From: Isosphaera sp.
GTDB taxonomy: Bacteria > Planctomycetota > Planctomycetia > Gemmatales > Gemmataceae
Direction of reading: 5' to 3'
NCBI GenBank assembly: GCA_013822345.1
Contig: PNKH01000005.1
Coordinates: forward strand, 1-64,000
Length of the DNA stretch: 64,000 nucleotides
The notes below the pieces were generated by a model, which saw only the letters and a program-made list of their open reading frames with translations, ran no database searches and was not told where the DNA came from. The first letter of the stretch is position 1. The number at the start of each line of letters is the position of its first letter. This document shows, piece after piece, positions 35,394 through 43,165 of this stretch. Made by a program: the position numbers and the translations under genes.

Positions 35394-35760
35394 GTGTCTC
35401 GCCTCCTGTTCTGTCCACCCCGGCGCGGCCCGGACAACTCTACCCGACCGGGCGGCTGCGGGCGCGGGGTGGTCACCGCCTTGGAGTGGGCGGGACGTTC
35501 CGGGGATTCATACACGTCGCACGGTTGCCCCCGTCGCCGGGCAACCGACGTGCCGCCCCGCCCGTCTCGCCGCCGCCGGCGCAACCCGCACAACCGTCAC
35601 CAGTTGCCCGAGACGCAGCCGCGGACGGGCGGGCGACGGTCCATCCCGACTGCCAAGTTGGCGTTCGGCCGGCCCGGACGCCGCGGGTTCGTTGACGGCC
35701 CGAAGTTACGACGGTACATTCTCCACCAACGTCGGTCATCCCCGCCGGGACTCGCACACC
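35394..35760. other. Divergent dnaK / pheA control region
   Basis: This gene-free 367-base stretch carries an AGGAGG Shine-Dalgarno for dnaK near its left end and a 9-bp hairpin at 35522-35547 (CGGTTGCCC/GGGCAACCG, 8-base loop). A sigma70-type promoter for pheA lies near the right end. I see no CIRCE and no convincing dnaK promoter by eye. Confidence 0.5.
35692..35720 (+). promoter_or_regulatory. Sigma70-type promoter candidate for pheA
   Basis: TTGACG (35692-35697), an exact 17-base spacer and TACATT (35715-35720). It ends 40 bases before the pheA start. This is the best promoter match seen in the window. Confidence 0.6.
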
Positions 35761-36888
35761 ATGTCCAAAAAGACCGAGGGCCGCCCCACCCCGCCGACCG
35801 ACAAAACCGCCGCACAACTCGTGACGTTGCGCGCCCAAATCGACAAGTACGACTCCCAGATTCTGGAGATGTTGAACAAGCGGGCGGCGGTCGCCGGTCA
35901 GATCGGGAAGGTGAAGGCGGACCAGGGCGGGGAGGTGTTCTCGGCGGCCCGCGAGGAGGAAGTCCTCGCCAACATCCTCGGGGCGAACAAGGGGCCGCTG
36001 GCGGAGGTCACGATCCGGGCGATCTTCCGGGAGCTGATCTCCGGGTCGCGGGCGGTCCAGAAGGTCCAGCGGATCGCGTACCTCGGCCCGGAGTACAGTT
36101 ACAGCCACCTGGCCGCCCTGGAGCGGTTCGGCGAGGCGGTCGCGTACAACCGCACCGGGACGATCGCGGCCGTGTTCGAGGAGGTCAACCGCCGGCACGC
36201 CGACTTCGGCGTCGTCCCGCTGGAGAACTCGACCGACGGGCGGATCGCCGACACCCTGGACATGTTCATCCGGATGCCGCAGATCAAGATCTGTGCGGAG
36301 ATCCGGCTGCGGGTCCGGCACCACCTCCTGGCGAACTGCCAGCAGTCCGAGATCCGCCGCGTCTACAGCAAGGAACAGGCCCTGTCGCAGTGCCGGAACT
36401 GGCTCTCGAAGCACCTGCCGCACGCCACCGTCCACCCGGTGGCGAGCACGACCGACGCGGCGAAGTTGGTGCAGACGGACATGAACGCGGCGGCGGTGGC
36501 GAGCCGCCAGGCGGCGGTCAGCTACGGGATCACCATCCTGTGCCACAACATCGAGGACTCGCCGTTCAACGAGACGCGGTTCGCGGTCATCGGCCCGACC
36601 GACAGCGCGAAGACCGGGGCGGACAAGACGGCGATGATGTTCCAGATCGGCCACACCCCCGGGTCGCTGGCCGACGTGCTCGGGGTGTTCAAGGCGAACA
36701 AGCTGAACCTGACGTGGATCGAGTCGTTCCCGTACCGGGAGGCGAAGGGGGAGTACGTCTTCTTCCTCGACTTCGACGGCCACCGGGAGGACCCGAAGGT
36801 CCGCAAGGCGGTCGCGGCGCTGGAGGAGATGTGCGACGAGGTCACCGTCCTGGGGTCGTTCCCGGTCGCCCGGGCGGCGGACGAGTGA
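35761..36888 (+). CDS. pheA: Bifunctional chorismate mutase / prephenate dehydratase
   Basis: Predicted 375 residues. Residues 18-100 are an AroQ-type chorismate mutase (LRAQIDKYDSQILEMLNKRA). The prephenate dehydratase domain starts near 105 (IAYLGPEYSYSHLAALERFG), with VVPLENSTDGRI near 155 and the catalytic-type TRFAVIG near 270. A C-terminal ACT domain near 295-365 contains the WIESFPYR phenylalanine-binding motif. It converts chorismate to phenylpyruvate and is probably feedback-inhibited by phenylalanine through the ACT domain. aroF lies 390 bases downstream, so aromatic amino-acid genes are grouped here. Confidence 0.95.
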   Translation: MSKKTEGRPTPPTDKTAAQLVTLRAQIDKYDSQILEMLNKRAAVAGQIGKVKADQGGEVFSAAREEEVLANILGANKGPLAEVTIRAIFRELISGSRAVQKVQRIAYLGPEYSYSHLAALERFGEAVAYNRTGTIAAVFEEVNRRHADFGVVPLENSTDGRIADTLDMFIRMPQIKICAEIRLRVRHHLLANCQQSEIRRVYSKEQALSQCRNWLSKHLPHATVHPVASTTDAAKLVQTDMNAAAVASRQAAVSYGITILCHNIEDSPFNETRFAVIGPTDSAKTGADKTAMMFQIGHTPGSLADVLGVFKANKLNLTWIESFPYREAKGEYVFFLDFDGHREDPKVRKAVAALEEMCDEVTVLGSFPVARAADE

Positions 36889-36949
36889 GACCGGGTACGG
36901 CGGGGTTGGAATCCGGAGCGTTTCCCGAGTTCCTCGACAGGGTGCCGAG

Positions 36950-37150
36950 GTGGCAGGTTCCGAGTCGGAACGTCCCGGCCGTCCGAGATGGCAGTGGTTC
37001 TTACTGGCCTTCCTCGCGTTCTGCTACGGCAGTGCCGCCGCGGCGAAAGCCAGAAGCAACGCAGAAGTCGTCGGCGGCTACATGTGGGTCGTCGTCTTCC
37101 TCGCGATCGGGCTGTGGCCGCGCCGCCGGAACTCTCCCCCGAACGCCTGA
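36950..37150 (+). CDS. Small predicted membrane protein (66 aa)
   Basis: GTG start. Two hydrophobic stretches (WQWFLLAFLAFCYGSAAAA and GGYMWVVVFLAIGLW) are separated by a short charged loop, and the C-terminus is basic (PRRRNS). The Trp-rich small hairpin topology is plausible as a genuine membrane protein, and the composition is not that of a frame shadow. No family is recognised. It sits alone between pheA and aroF. Confidence 0.45.
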   Translation: MAGSESERPGRPRWQWFLLAFLAFCYGSAAAAKARSNAEVVGGYMWVVVFLAIGLWPRRRNSPPNA

Positions 37151-37242
37151 TCACTGATCGCACCCGCCCACCGCGCTGTCGCCCCCCGCGCAATCCCTAG
37201 CATAGACGCGGTTCAATCAGCGGCACCCGCCGGGTTTCCGAC

Positions 37243-37270
37243 TGACCACTGACAACCGACCACTGACAAC
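37243..37270. repeat. Tandem 14-base repeat upstream of aroF
   Basis: Two adjacent units of the form YGACCACTGACAAC (37243-37256 and 37257-37270), 8 bases before the aroF start. The sequence resembles the ends of the element around the four-helix-bundle gene at 62818-63359. It occupies the space where a ribosome binding site would be expected, and no strong Shine-Dalgarno is seen. Confidence 0.6.
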
Positions 37271-37278
37271 TACCCGCA

Positions 37279-38310
37279 ATGATCCTCGTCATCCGGCCGG
37301 ACGCCACGCTGACCCAGATCGAGCACGTCATCGAGCGGGTGCGGGAGCTGGGGTTCACCCCGCACGTCAGCCGCGGCGAGAGCCGCACCATCGTCGGGGT
37401 GATCGGCGACGAGACGAAGCCCGAGGCGCAGAACTTCTCCGCCATCCCCGGCGTCGAGCAGGTTCTGGCCATCATGAAGCCGTTCAAGCTGGCGAGCCGG
37501 GAGTTCCACAAGCAGGACTCGGCGGTGTACGTCGGGAAGGTGAAGGTCGGGCAGGGGAGCCTGGCGATGATCGCCGGGCCGTGCGCGGTCGAGAGCTACG
37601 AGGTGATGGACGCGGTCGCCCGGTACGTGAAGGCCGGCGGGGCGAACATCCTCCGCGGCGGGGCGTTCAAGCCGCGGACCAGCCCGTACGCGTTCCAGGG
37701 GATGGGCGAGGACGGGCTGAAGATCCTCCGGGACGTCGGCCAGAAGTACGACCTGCCGGTGGTCACCGAGGTGATGGACCCCCGGCAGGTGGAGCTGGTC
37801 ACCCGGTACGCGGACATGCTCCAGATCGGCGCCCGGAACATGCAGAACTTCGACCTCCTGAAGGAGTGCGGCAAAACGAAGACGCCGGTGCTCCTGAAGC
37901 GCGGGATGAGTGCCACGGTGAAGGACCTGCTCATGTCCGCCGAGTACGTGCTGGCCGAGGGGAACCCGGACGTGGTGCTGGTCGAGCGCGGGGTGCGGAG
38001 CTTCGAGGACAGCACCCGGAACATGCTCGACATGTCCGCCGTGCCGAACGTGAAGGGGCAGAGCCACCTGCCGATCATCGTCGACCCGAGCCACGCGACC
38101 GGCCGGCCGGACCTGATCCCGAGCATGTGCCGGGCGTCGGTCGCGGCCGGGGCCGACGGGGTGCACGTCGAGGTGCACAACTGCCCGGAGAAGGCGCTGT
38201 CGGACGGCCCGCAGGCGCTCTTGCCGCACCAGTTCCTCGACCTGATGGGCGACCTGCGGAAGCTGGCCGGGGCGCTCGGCCGCGAGTTCTGGGCGCCGAC
38301 CGAGAACTGA
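37279..38310 (+). CDS. aroF: 3-deoxy-7-phosphoheptulonate (DAHP) synthase, type I-beta
   Basis: Predicted 343 residues. The N-terminal 70 residues form the ferredoxin-like regulatory domain typical of the I-beta class ([20 protein letters not shown]). The barrel follows with [58 protein letters not shown] and VDPSHATGR. It condenses phosphoenolpyruvate and erythrose 4-phosphate in the first step of the shikimate pathway. The domain makes feedback control by aromatic compounds likely. The nearby pheA supports an aromatic amino-acid role. Confidence 0.95.
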   Translation: MILVIRPDATLTQIEHVIERVRELGFTPHVSRGESRTIVGVIGDETKPEAQNFSAIPGVEQVLAIMKPFKLASREFHKQDSAVYVGKVKVGQGSLAMIAGPCAVESYEVMDAVARYVKAGGANILRGGAFKPRTSPYAFQGMGEDGLKILRDVGQKYDLPVVTEVMDPRQVELVTRYADMLQIGARNMQNFDLLKECGKTKTPVLLKRGMSATVKDLLMSAEYVLAEGNPDVVLVERGVRSFEDSTRNMLDMSAVPNVKGQSHLPIIVDPSHATGRPDLIPSMCRASVAAGADGVHVEVHNCPEKALSDGPQALLPHQFLDLMGDLRKLAGALGREFWAPTEN

Positions 38311-38320
38311 CCGCCCCGTA

Positions 38321-38370
38321 GGGCACGCACCGCGTGCCGCCTCCGCGATCCCGGCACGCGGTGCGTGCCC
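38321..38370. repeat. Family G palindrome (19-bp arms)
   Basis: Perfect 19-bp arms (38321-38339 with 38352-38370, GGGCACGCACCGCGTGCCG) around a 12-base loop, between aroF and tpiA. It starts 10 bases after the aroF stop and ends 15 bases before the tpiA start. Confidence 0.82.
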
Positions 38371-38385
38371 AACGAGGATGCCCTC

Positions 38386-39147
38386 ATGCCCCGCAAGAAG
38401 TTCGTCGCCGGCAACTGGAAGATGAACACCACCCTGGCCGAGGCCCGCGCCCTGGCCCAGGCGGTCGTCGCGGGGGTCGGCTCCGCCCCCACCGTCGACG
38501 TGGCCGTTTGCCCGCCGTTCGTCTGGCTCGCCGGGGTCGCGGAGGTCCTCCGCGGCTCGCCCGTCGCGCTCGGCGCCCAGGACGTCCACTACGAGAAGAA
38601 GGGGGCGTTCACCGGCGAGGTCAGCCCGGGGATGCTCACGGAGGTCGGGTGCAAGTACGTCATCGTCGGGCACAGCGAGCGGCGACACGGGCTGGGGGAG
38701 ACCGACGCCGCGGTCAACCACAAGGTCCACACGGCGCTGGAGGAGGGGCTCCGCGTCATCCTGTGTGTGGGCGAGACCCTGGCCGAGCGGGAGCGGGACC
38801 TGCAGGAGCGCGTGTTCCAGCGGCAGGTCTACGCCGCGTGCGCCGGGCTCACCGACGACCAGTTCGACCGCCTGGTCCTCGCGTACGAGCCGGTCTGGGC
38901 GATCGGCACCGGCAAGGTCGCCACCCCGGACCAGGCCCAGACCGCCCACCACAACATCCGGCGGCGGATGTCGCAGCTGTACGGCGAGAAGGTCGCGGGT
39001 GCCCTTCCCATCCTGTACGGCGGGTCGGTGACGGCCGAGAACGCGCCCGGGCTGATGTCCCAGCCGGACGTGGACGGGGGGCTGATCGGCGGGGCGAGCC
39101 TGAAGGCGGACCAGTTCCTGGCGATCGTCAAGGCCGCGGGCGGATGA
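38386..39147 (+). CDS. tpiA: Triosephosphate isomerase
   Basis: Predicted 253 residues. Catalytic Lys lies in AGNWKMN (6-12), catalytic His in VGHSERR near 95, and catalytic Glu in AYEPVWAIGTG near 168. The phosphate loop YGGSV (near 213) and IGGASL complete the family signature. It interconverts dihydroxyacetone phosphate and glyceraldehyde 3-phosphate in glycolysis and gluconeogenesis. The ATG after GAGGATGCCCTC was preferred over an upstream in-frame ATG inside the palindrome. secG follows, an arrangement (tpiA-secG) common in bacteria. Confidence 0.96.
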   Translation: MPRKKFVAGNWKMNTTLAEARALAQAVVAGVGSAPTVDVAVCPPFVWLAGVAEVLRGSPVALGAQDVHYEKKGAFTGEVSPGMLTEVGCKYVIVGHSERRHGLGETDAAVNHKVHTALEEGLRVILCVGETLAERERDLQERVFQRQVYAACAGLTDDQFDRLVLAYEPVWAIGTGKVATPDQAQTAHHNIRRRMSQLYGEKVAGALPILYGGSVTAENAPGLMSQPDVDGGLIGGASLKADQFLAIVKAAGG

Positions 39148-39158
39148 CTTCCCCGTCC

Positions 39159-39188
39159 TGTGGCACAGGTCGGGAGACCTGTGCCACA
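39159..39188 (+). terminator. Small hairpin between tpiA and secG (family H)
   Basis: A 13-bp stem (39159-39171 with 39176-39188) has a 4-base GGGA loop and starts 11 bases after the tpiA stop. It could be a terminator or attenuator ahead of secG. Confidence 0.55.
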
Positions 39189-39287
39189 AGACCGCCGGCA
39201 AACCCGCCTTCCCCCCCGGCACCGTCGTCCGTACATTAACCGTTCCACCGGCACGGATTCCGGCGGTGGTCCTTCGGAGGTCGGCCA

Positions 39288-39584
39288 GTGGCCTTATTCG
39301 CCGCGGGATGGCTGTCGCACGTCCTGAACATCGTCGTCATCGGGCTCGGGCTGTTCCTGATCCTCCTGGTGCTGATCCAGCGGGGGAAGGGCGGGGGCCT
39401 GGCCGGGGCGTTCGGCGGGGCCGGCGGGAGTAGCCCGTTCGGGTCCCGGGCGGCCGACCAGTTCGTCAAGATCACCCTGTGGTTCGCCGGGGTGTGGGTG
39501 CTGGTCATCATGATCCACGTCAAGATCGTGAAGAACGACACCGTGTCCGGGACGGACCAGTCGGTGATCCCCGGCTCGCAGTGA
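39288..39584 (+). CDS. secG: Preprotein translocase subunit SecG
   Basis: Predicted 98 residues with a GTG start and CGGAGG upstream. Two hydrophobic segments (about 10-27 and 64-82) flank a glycine-rich loop (GKGGGLAGAFGGAGGSSPFG), the hallmark of SecG. It joins SecY and SecE to form the export channel. The tpiA-secG and downstream yicC-gmk-rpoZ order is the usual bacterial arrangement. Confidence 0.93.
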   Translation: MALFAAGWLSHVLNIVVIGLGLFLILLVLIQRGKGGGLAGAFGGAGGSSPFGSRAADQFVKITLWFAGVWVLVIMIHVKIVKNDTVSGTDQSVIPGSQ

Positions 39585-39610
39585 CCGCCCGACCCCCGAG
39601 GCCCACCCGC

Positions 39611-40501
39611 GTGTTGCTCAGCATGACCGGGTTCGGGGAGGCCCGGACCCAGACCGACGACCTCGCCGCCGCCGTCGAGGTCCGGGCGGTGAACAACCGC
39701 CACCTGAAGGTGACCGTCCGCGGGACCGAGCCGTACCCGATGTTCGAGGCCGACCTGGAGAAGGTCGTCCGCCGGCACGTCCGCCGCGGCACCGTCACCG
39801 TCCACGTCCGGGTCGACCGCCGGCCCGGCCACGCCGACCTGACCCTGAACGCCGACGCCCTGGCCGCCTACCTCCGCCAGGTCCGGGCGGCGTGCGACGC
39901 GGCCGGCACCCCCGAGTACGCCGCCCCGCTCCTGGCGGGGGTGCTCGCGCTGCCCGGGGTCGCCCCGGAGGCCCGGCACGGCGGCAGCCCCCCGGACGGC
40001 GAGTGGCCGGTGGTCGAGCGGACGCTGGCCGGGGCCCTGGCCCACCTGGACGAGATGCGGCGGGAGGAGGGGCGGGCGATGGCCGCCGAACTCCTCGCCC
40101 TGCATGACACCGTCGCGGCCGAACTCGCCGCCGTCCGCGTCCTCCTCCCGGCGGTCACCGCCGACTACCGGGACCGGATCCTGGACCGGGTCCGGCAGGC
40201 GGTCGCGGACGCCGGGGTGGCGGTCCACCCGGACCACCTGATCCGCGAGGTCGCCCTGTTCGCCGACCGGACCGACGTGGCGGAGGAGGTGACCCGGCTG
40301 TCCGCCCACCTCGGCCAGTTCGCCGACCTGGTGCGGAAAGGCGACGAGGCGGGCCGAAAGCTGGAGTTCGTCGTCCAGGAGATGGGCCGGGAGGCGAACA
40401 CCCTGGGGTCGAAGGCCGGGGACGTGGCCGTGTCCCGGCACGTGTTCGAGATCAAGGCCGCCCTGGAGCGGGTCCGCGAGTTGGTGCAGAACGTGGAGTG
40501 A
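39611..40501 (+). CDS. yicC: YicC-family endoribonuclease
   Basis: Predicted 296 residues. The start GTG gives LLSMTGFGEAR, matching the family N-terminus (SMTGFG). VRAVNNRHLKVTVR lies near 30 and the C-terminal DUF1732 signature LEFVVQEMGREANTLGSKAGD near 260, ending in EIKAALERVRELVQNVE. Members are conserved endoribonuclease-like proteins. Its TGA stop is formed by the first base of an inverted-repeat element separating it from gmk. Confidence 0.9.
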   Translation: MLLSMTGFGEARTQTDDLAAAVEVRAVNNRHLKVTVRGTEPYPMFEADLEKVVRRHVRRGTVTVHVRVDRRPGHADLTLNADALAAYLRQVRAACDAAGTPEYAAPLLAGVLALPGVAPEARHGGSPPDGEWPVVERTLAGALAHLDEMRREEGRAMAAELLALHDTVAAELAAVRVLLPAVTADYRDRILDRVRQAVADAGVAVHPDHLIREVALFADRTDVAEEVTRLSAHLGQFADLVRKGDEAGRKLEFVVQEMGREANTLGSKAGDVAVSRHVFEIKAALERVRELVQNVE

Positions 40502-40607
40502 TTTCAGATTTCAGATTGGTGATTTCAGATTGAAGAAGGAGCCCCGGCGGCGAGTGGTTCCCGCCGGATGTCTTTCAATCGTCAATCATAAATCGGAAAT
40601 CTGAAAT
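40501..40607. mobile_element. Inverted-repeat element between the yicC stop and the gmk start
   Basis: Arms 40501-40536 and 40572-40607 pair imperfectly over about 36 bases (outer 12 bp perfect: ATTTCAGATTTC). Each arm has internal TCAGATT repeats. The central 35 bases are unrelated. AT is present at both ends: the first supplies the A of the yicC TGA, the last supplies the AT of the gmk ATG. It is far more AT-rich than its surroundings and encodes no protein. The call as an inserted element is inference from the ends. Confidence 0.65.
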
Positions 40608-41175
40608 GGTTCCGGGCCCCCTGGTCGTCGTGTCCGGCCCGAGCGGGGTCGGGAAGACGACGGTCGTGGACGAGTTGCTCGGGCGGGGGGTGCTGCCGCT
40701 GCGGCGGGCGGTCACCGCCACCACCCGGGACCCGCGGCCGGGGGAGGAGGACGGGGTCGACTACCACTTCTGGAGCCCGGCCCGGTTCCTCCAGGCGGTC
40801 GGGGACGGGCGGATGCTGGAGTGGGCCCGGGTGTTCGACTCCGACTTCTACGGCACCCCGCGGGCCGAGGTCGACCCGTACCGGGCGGCCGGGACCGGGG
40901 TGGTGCTGGTGATCGACGTGCAGGGGGCGGCGCGGGTCCGGGAGCTGTGCCCGGACGCCCTGTCGGTGTTCATCACCCCGCCGAGCCTGGCCGAGCTGGA
41001 GGCCCGGCTCCGCGGCCGCGGGGACGTGGCGGAGGACCGGGTGGTGCGGCGGCTGGCCACCGCCCGGCAGGAGCTGGCCCGGCAGGGCGAGTTCGACCAC
41101 GTGGTCCTCAACGGCGACCTGGCCGCGGCGGTCGCCGAGCTGGAACGTCTGGTCCGGTCCCGGTTCACCACTTGA
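40606..41175 (+). CDS. gmk: Guanylate kinase
   Basis: Predicted 189 residues, usual size. P-loop [18 protein letters not shown] lies at 6-23, the guanine-binding region [18 protein letters not shown] at 44-61 and [12 protein letters not shown] near 105. It phosphorylates GMP to GDP. The ATG lies at the inner edge of an inverted-repeat element, which leaves no clear Shine-Dalgarno. rpoZ begins 11 bases after its stop, so gmk and rpoZ are probably co-transcribed. Confidence 0.95.
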   Translation: MVPGPLVVVSGPSGVGKTTVVDELLGRGVLPLRRAVTATTRDPRPGEEDGVDYHFWSPARFLQAVGDGRMLEWARVFDSDFYGTPRAEVDPYRAAGTGVVLVIDVQGAARVRELCPDALSVFITPPSLAELEARLRGRGDVAEDRVVRRLATARQELARQGEFDHVVLNGDLAAAVAELERLVRSRFTT

Positions 41176-41186
41176 CGGGGGTCCGC

Positions 41187-41498
41187 ATGCTCGACGAGCT
41201 GAAGGAAGAGGGGATCGTGAACAAGGTGGGCGGGCGGTTCAAGCTGTCCACCCTGATCCAGAAGCGGATGGTCGCCCTGAACACCGGGGCGAAGCCGCTG
41301 GTCGAGGCCCGCGGGGCGGACAAGCTGGCGGTGGTGATCCAGGAGATCCTGCAGGACAAGATCTACCTGGACGCGGCCGGGGACGTGCGGACGAACAACC
41401 AGACGGTGATGGCGAACCTGCCCGGGGCGTACCCCGGGATGCCGGGGGCGACCGCCCCGGCCCCGGGGTCAACCGCCCGGCAGAGTTCGGACGAGTAG
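41187..41498 (+). CDS. rpoZ: RNA polymerase omega subunit
   Basis: Predicted 103 residues. [20 protein letters not shown] and [18 protein letters not shown] match the omega family core. The C-terminus is low-complexity (Pro, Ala, Gly). Omega assists assembly of the beta-prime subunit. Its position directly after gmk is the classical gmk-rpoZ pair. The ATG has GGGG upstream, a weak ribosome binding site. A family B palindrome follows the stop. Confidence 0.9.
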   Translation: MLDELKEEGIVNKVGGRFKLSTLIQKRMVALNTGAKPLVEARGADKLAVVIQEILQDKIYLDAAGDVRTNNQTVMANLPGAYPGMPGATAPAPGSTARQSSDE

Positions 41499-41506
41499 GT
41501 GCCCGG

Positions 41507-41568
41507 GTCCGAGCCGGAAGCGTGAGCGACGGTCCAGCGAGACCGTCGCTGACGCTTCCGGCTCGGAC
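41507..41568 (+). repeat. Family B palindrome, copy 4 (28-bp arms)
   Basis: Perfect arms 41507-41534 and 41541-41568 with a 6-base loop. It starts 9 bases after rpoZ and 79 bases before the next gene, a position compatible with terminating the gmk-rpoZ transcript. Confidence 0.88.
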
Positions 41569-41646
41569 GGACCGGGCCGCGAACCGCCCCCCCGCCGGCG
41601 CCGTAGAACGTGGGGAGAAAGCCCTCCACCCCACGGGTTCCCACCG

Positions 41647-43119
41647 ATGGCCGACCCGACCCCGTCCCCGGCCCTCCCGTCGACCGCCGACGCCGACCCG
41701 TACGTCCCGGTGTCGTGGATGGCGGTGGCGGCGTCCATCGTGGCCGGGGCGTTCGCCGCCGCCCTGGCGGTGCTGATGGCGTCCGCCTTCCTGAGCAAGA
41801 AGCCGCTGCTGGTCGACGAGCTGTTCGTCTTCCCGGTCCTCGGGGTCGTGCTCGCCTTCGCCGCCCGGCGGATGATCCGCAACTCCGAGGGGACCCGGAC
41901 CGGGGAGAACCTGGCGAACGCCGCCTGGTGGGTGTGCCTGGTCGGCGGGCTCGGGTACGCCGCCTACCTGCTCGGGGTCAGCTACTCCGTCCGGCGGGAC
42001 GCGGCCGGGGAGGCCGAGCGGTGGGCCCGGTACGTCGCCGACCCGGACGGGGACGAGGGGAAGAACCTGAACCGGGCGTTCCTCCGCACCCGGGAGCCGG
42101 GCCGCCGCGGCGACTTCAACCCGGCCGACGCCGCCCGGCTGCGGGCCGAGTTCCGGGACGAGTACGTCGTCTTCCTCCAGACCGACCTCGCCCGGCTGGC
42201 CCGGCGGAACGGCGGGGGGGCGCTCCGGTTCGCCCCCGGCGGGATCACCGGGTGGACGGACAAGCCGGGGATGGTGGAGTGCAGCTACGCCGGGACGTTC
42301 GAGTGCCCGGAGGGGACGTTCCCGGTCGAGATCCCGCTCCGCGGGCTGGAGCGCACCGCCCGGGCCGAGGGGGCGGCCGGGCGGGAGTGGATGGTCGGGC
42401 TGACCCCGAACGGGTACGTCGCCCGGGAGAAGGTGACCCTGACCCCGTACGGGTGGCGGGTGTTCGAGCTGGAGCAACTCGGCGGGGCGGTCGGGCGGGA
42501 GTTCGTCCAGCGGAGCGGGGGCGGGGTCGGGGCCCGGGCGTACCTGTACCAGACCCTGGTCAACCCCGAGCCCCTGCCGCCGGCCGCCGCCCAGGGGGCG
42601 TCCCTCCTGCTGGCCGTGCTCCGCCCCCTCACCCGGCTCGACCCGACCGTCCTGCTGTTCACCCCGGACTACCCCGCCCACATGCAGAACGAGTTCGTCC
42701 GGCTCCCCGGCGGGGGCGACCCGCCGACCGACAAGAAGGCCCAGTTCGCCAGGCAGTGGTCCGAGTTCGGGCTGTTCCTGCCCGGCCGCCGGCTCCAGGG
42801 GAACGACAAGATCGACGCCGGCGACCTGCTCTCGGTCACCGACGCCGCGGTCGAGGTGCGGGTGGCGTGCGAGGTCCCGGTCCCGGCCGCCGGCGGCGGG
42901 TCGGGGGCGGCCCGCGGCCGGCTGGTGGTCCGGTGCGCCGACCCGGCCGTGGTGTCCGAGCTCAAGGCGCTGCGGGACCAGGCGAAGCCGGGCGAGGGGA
43001 CCGCCACCCCGCCCGACGAGTTCGGCAAGAAGCAGGTCCCGTGGCGGGTGGTGCGGGTCGAGTCCGACTTGCACGAGGTGCGGGTGGAGCGGCCGGGCCC
43101 GGGCGGGCCGGGCGGCTGA
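41647..43119 (+). CDS. Predicted membrane protein of unknown function
   Basis: Predicted 490 residues. Three N-terminal hydrophobic segments lie at about 25-48, 57-76 and 96-118 (VGGLGYAAYLLGVSY). A long soluble domain of about 370 residues follows, rich in Arg, Asp and Gly, without a recognised signature. There is no signal-peptide cleavage pattern. It lies between rpoZ and ribBA but shows no sign of belonging to either pathway. It may be a planctomycete-specific protein; I cannot assign a function. Confidence 0.65.
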   Translation: MADPTPSPALPSTADADPYVPVSWMAVAASIVAGAFAAALAVLMASAFLSKKPLLVDELFVFPVLGVVLAFAARRMIRNSEGTRTGENLANAAWWVCLVGGLGYAAYLLGVSYSVRRDAAGEAERWARYVADPDGDEGKNLNRAFLRTREPGRRGDFNPADAARLRAEFRDEYVVFLQTDLARLARRNGGGALRFAPGGITGWTDKPGMVECSYAGTFECPEGTFPVEIPLRGLERTARAEGAAGREWMVGLTPNGYVAREKVTLTPYGWRVFELEQLGGAVGREFVQRSGGGVGARAYLYQTLVNPEPLPPAAAQGASLLLAVLRPLTRLDPTVLLFTPDYPAHMQNEFVRLPGGGDPPTDKKAQFARQWSEFGLFLPGRRLQGNDKIDAGDLLSVTDAAVEVRVACEVPVPAAGGGSGAARGRLVVRCADPAVVSELKALRDQAKPGEGTATPPDEFGKKQVPWRVVRVESDLHEVRVERPGPGGPGG

Positions 43120-43165
43120 CCCGGGCGGCGCCTACAATGGGGGCGCCCCCAACCCCGGACCGCCC

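Noticed and set aside
35394-35760. Possible CIRCE element upstream of dnaK
   Set aside because: No TTAGCACTC / GAGTGCTAA pair is present. The only palindrome is a GC hairpin at 35522-35547 unlike CIRCE.
43133-43138. TACAAT before ribBA as a -10 element
   Set aside because: The region 17 bases upstream is pure G/C with no -35-like sequence and no extended -10 TGN. Left uncalled.
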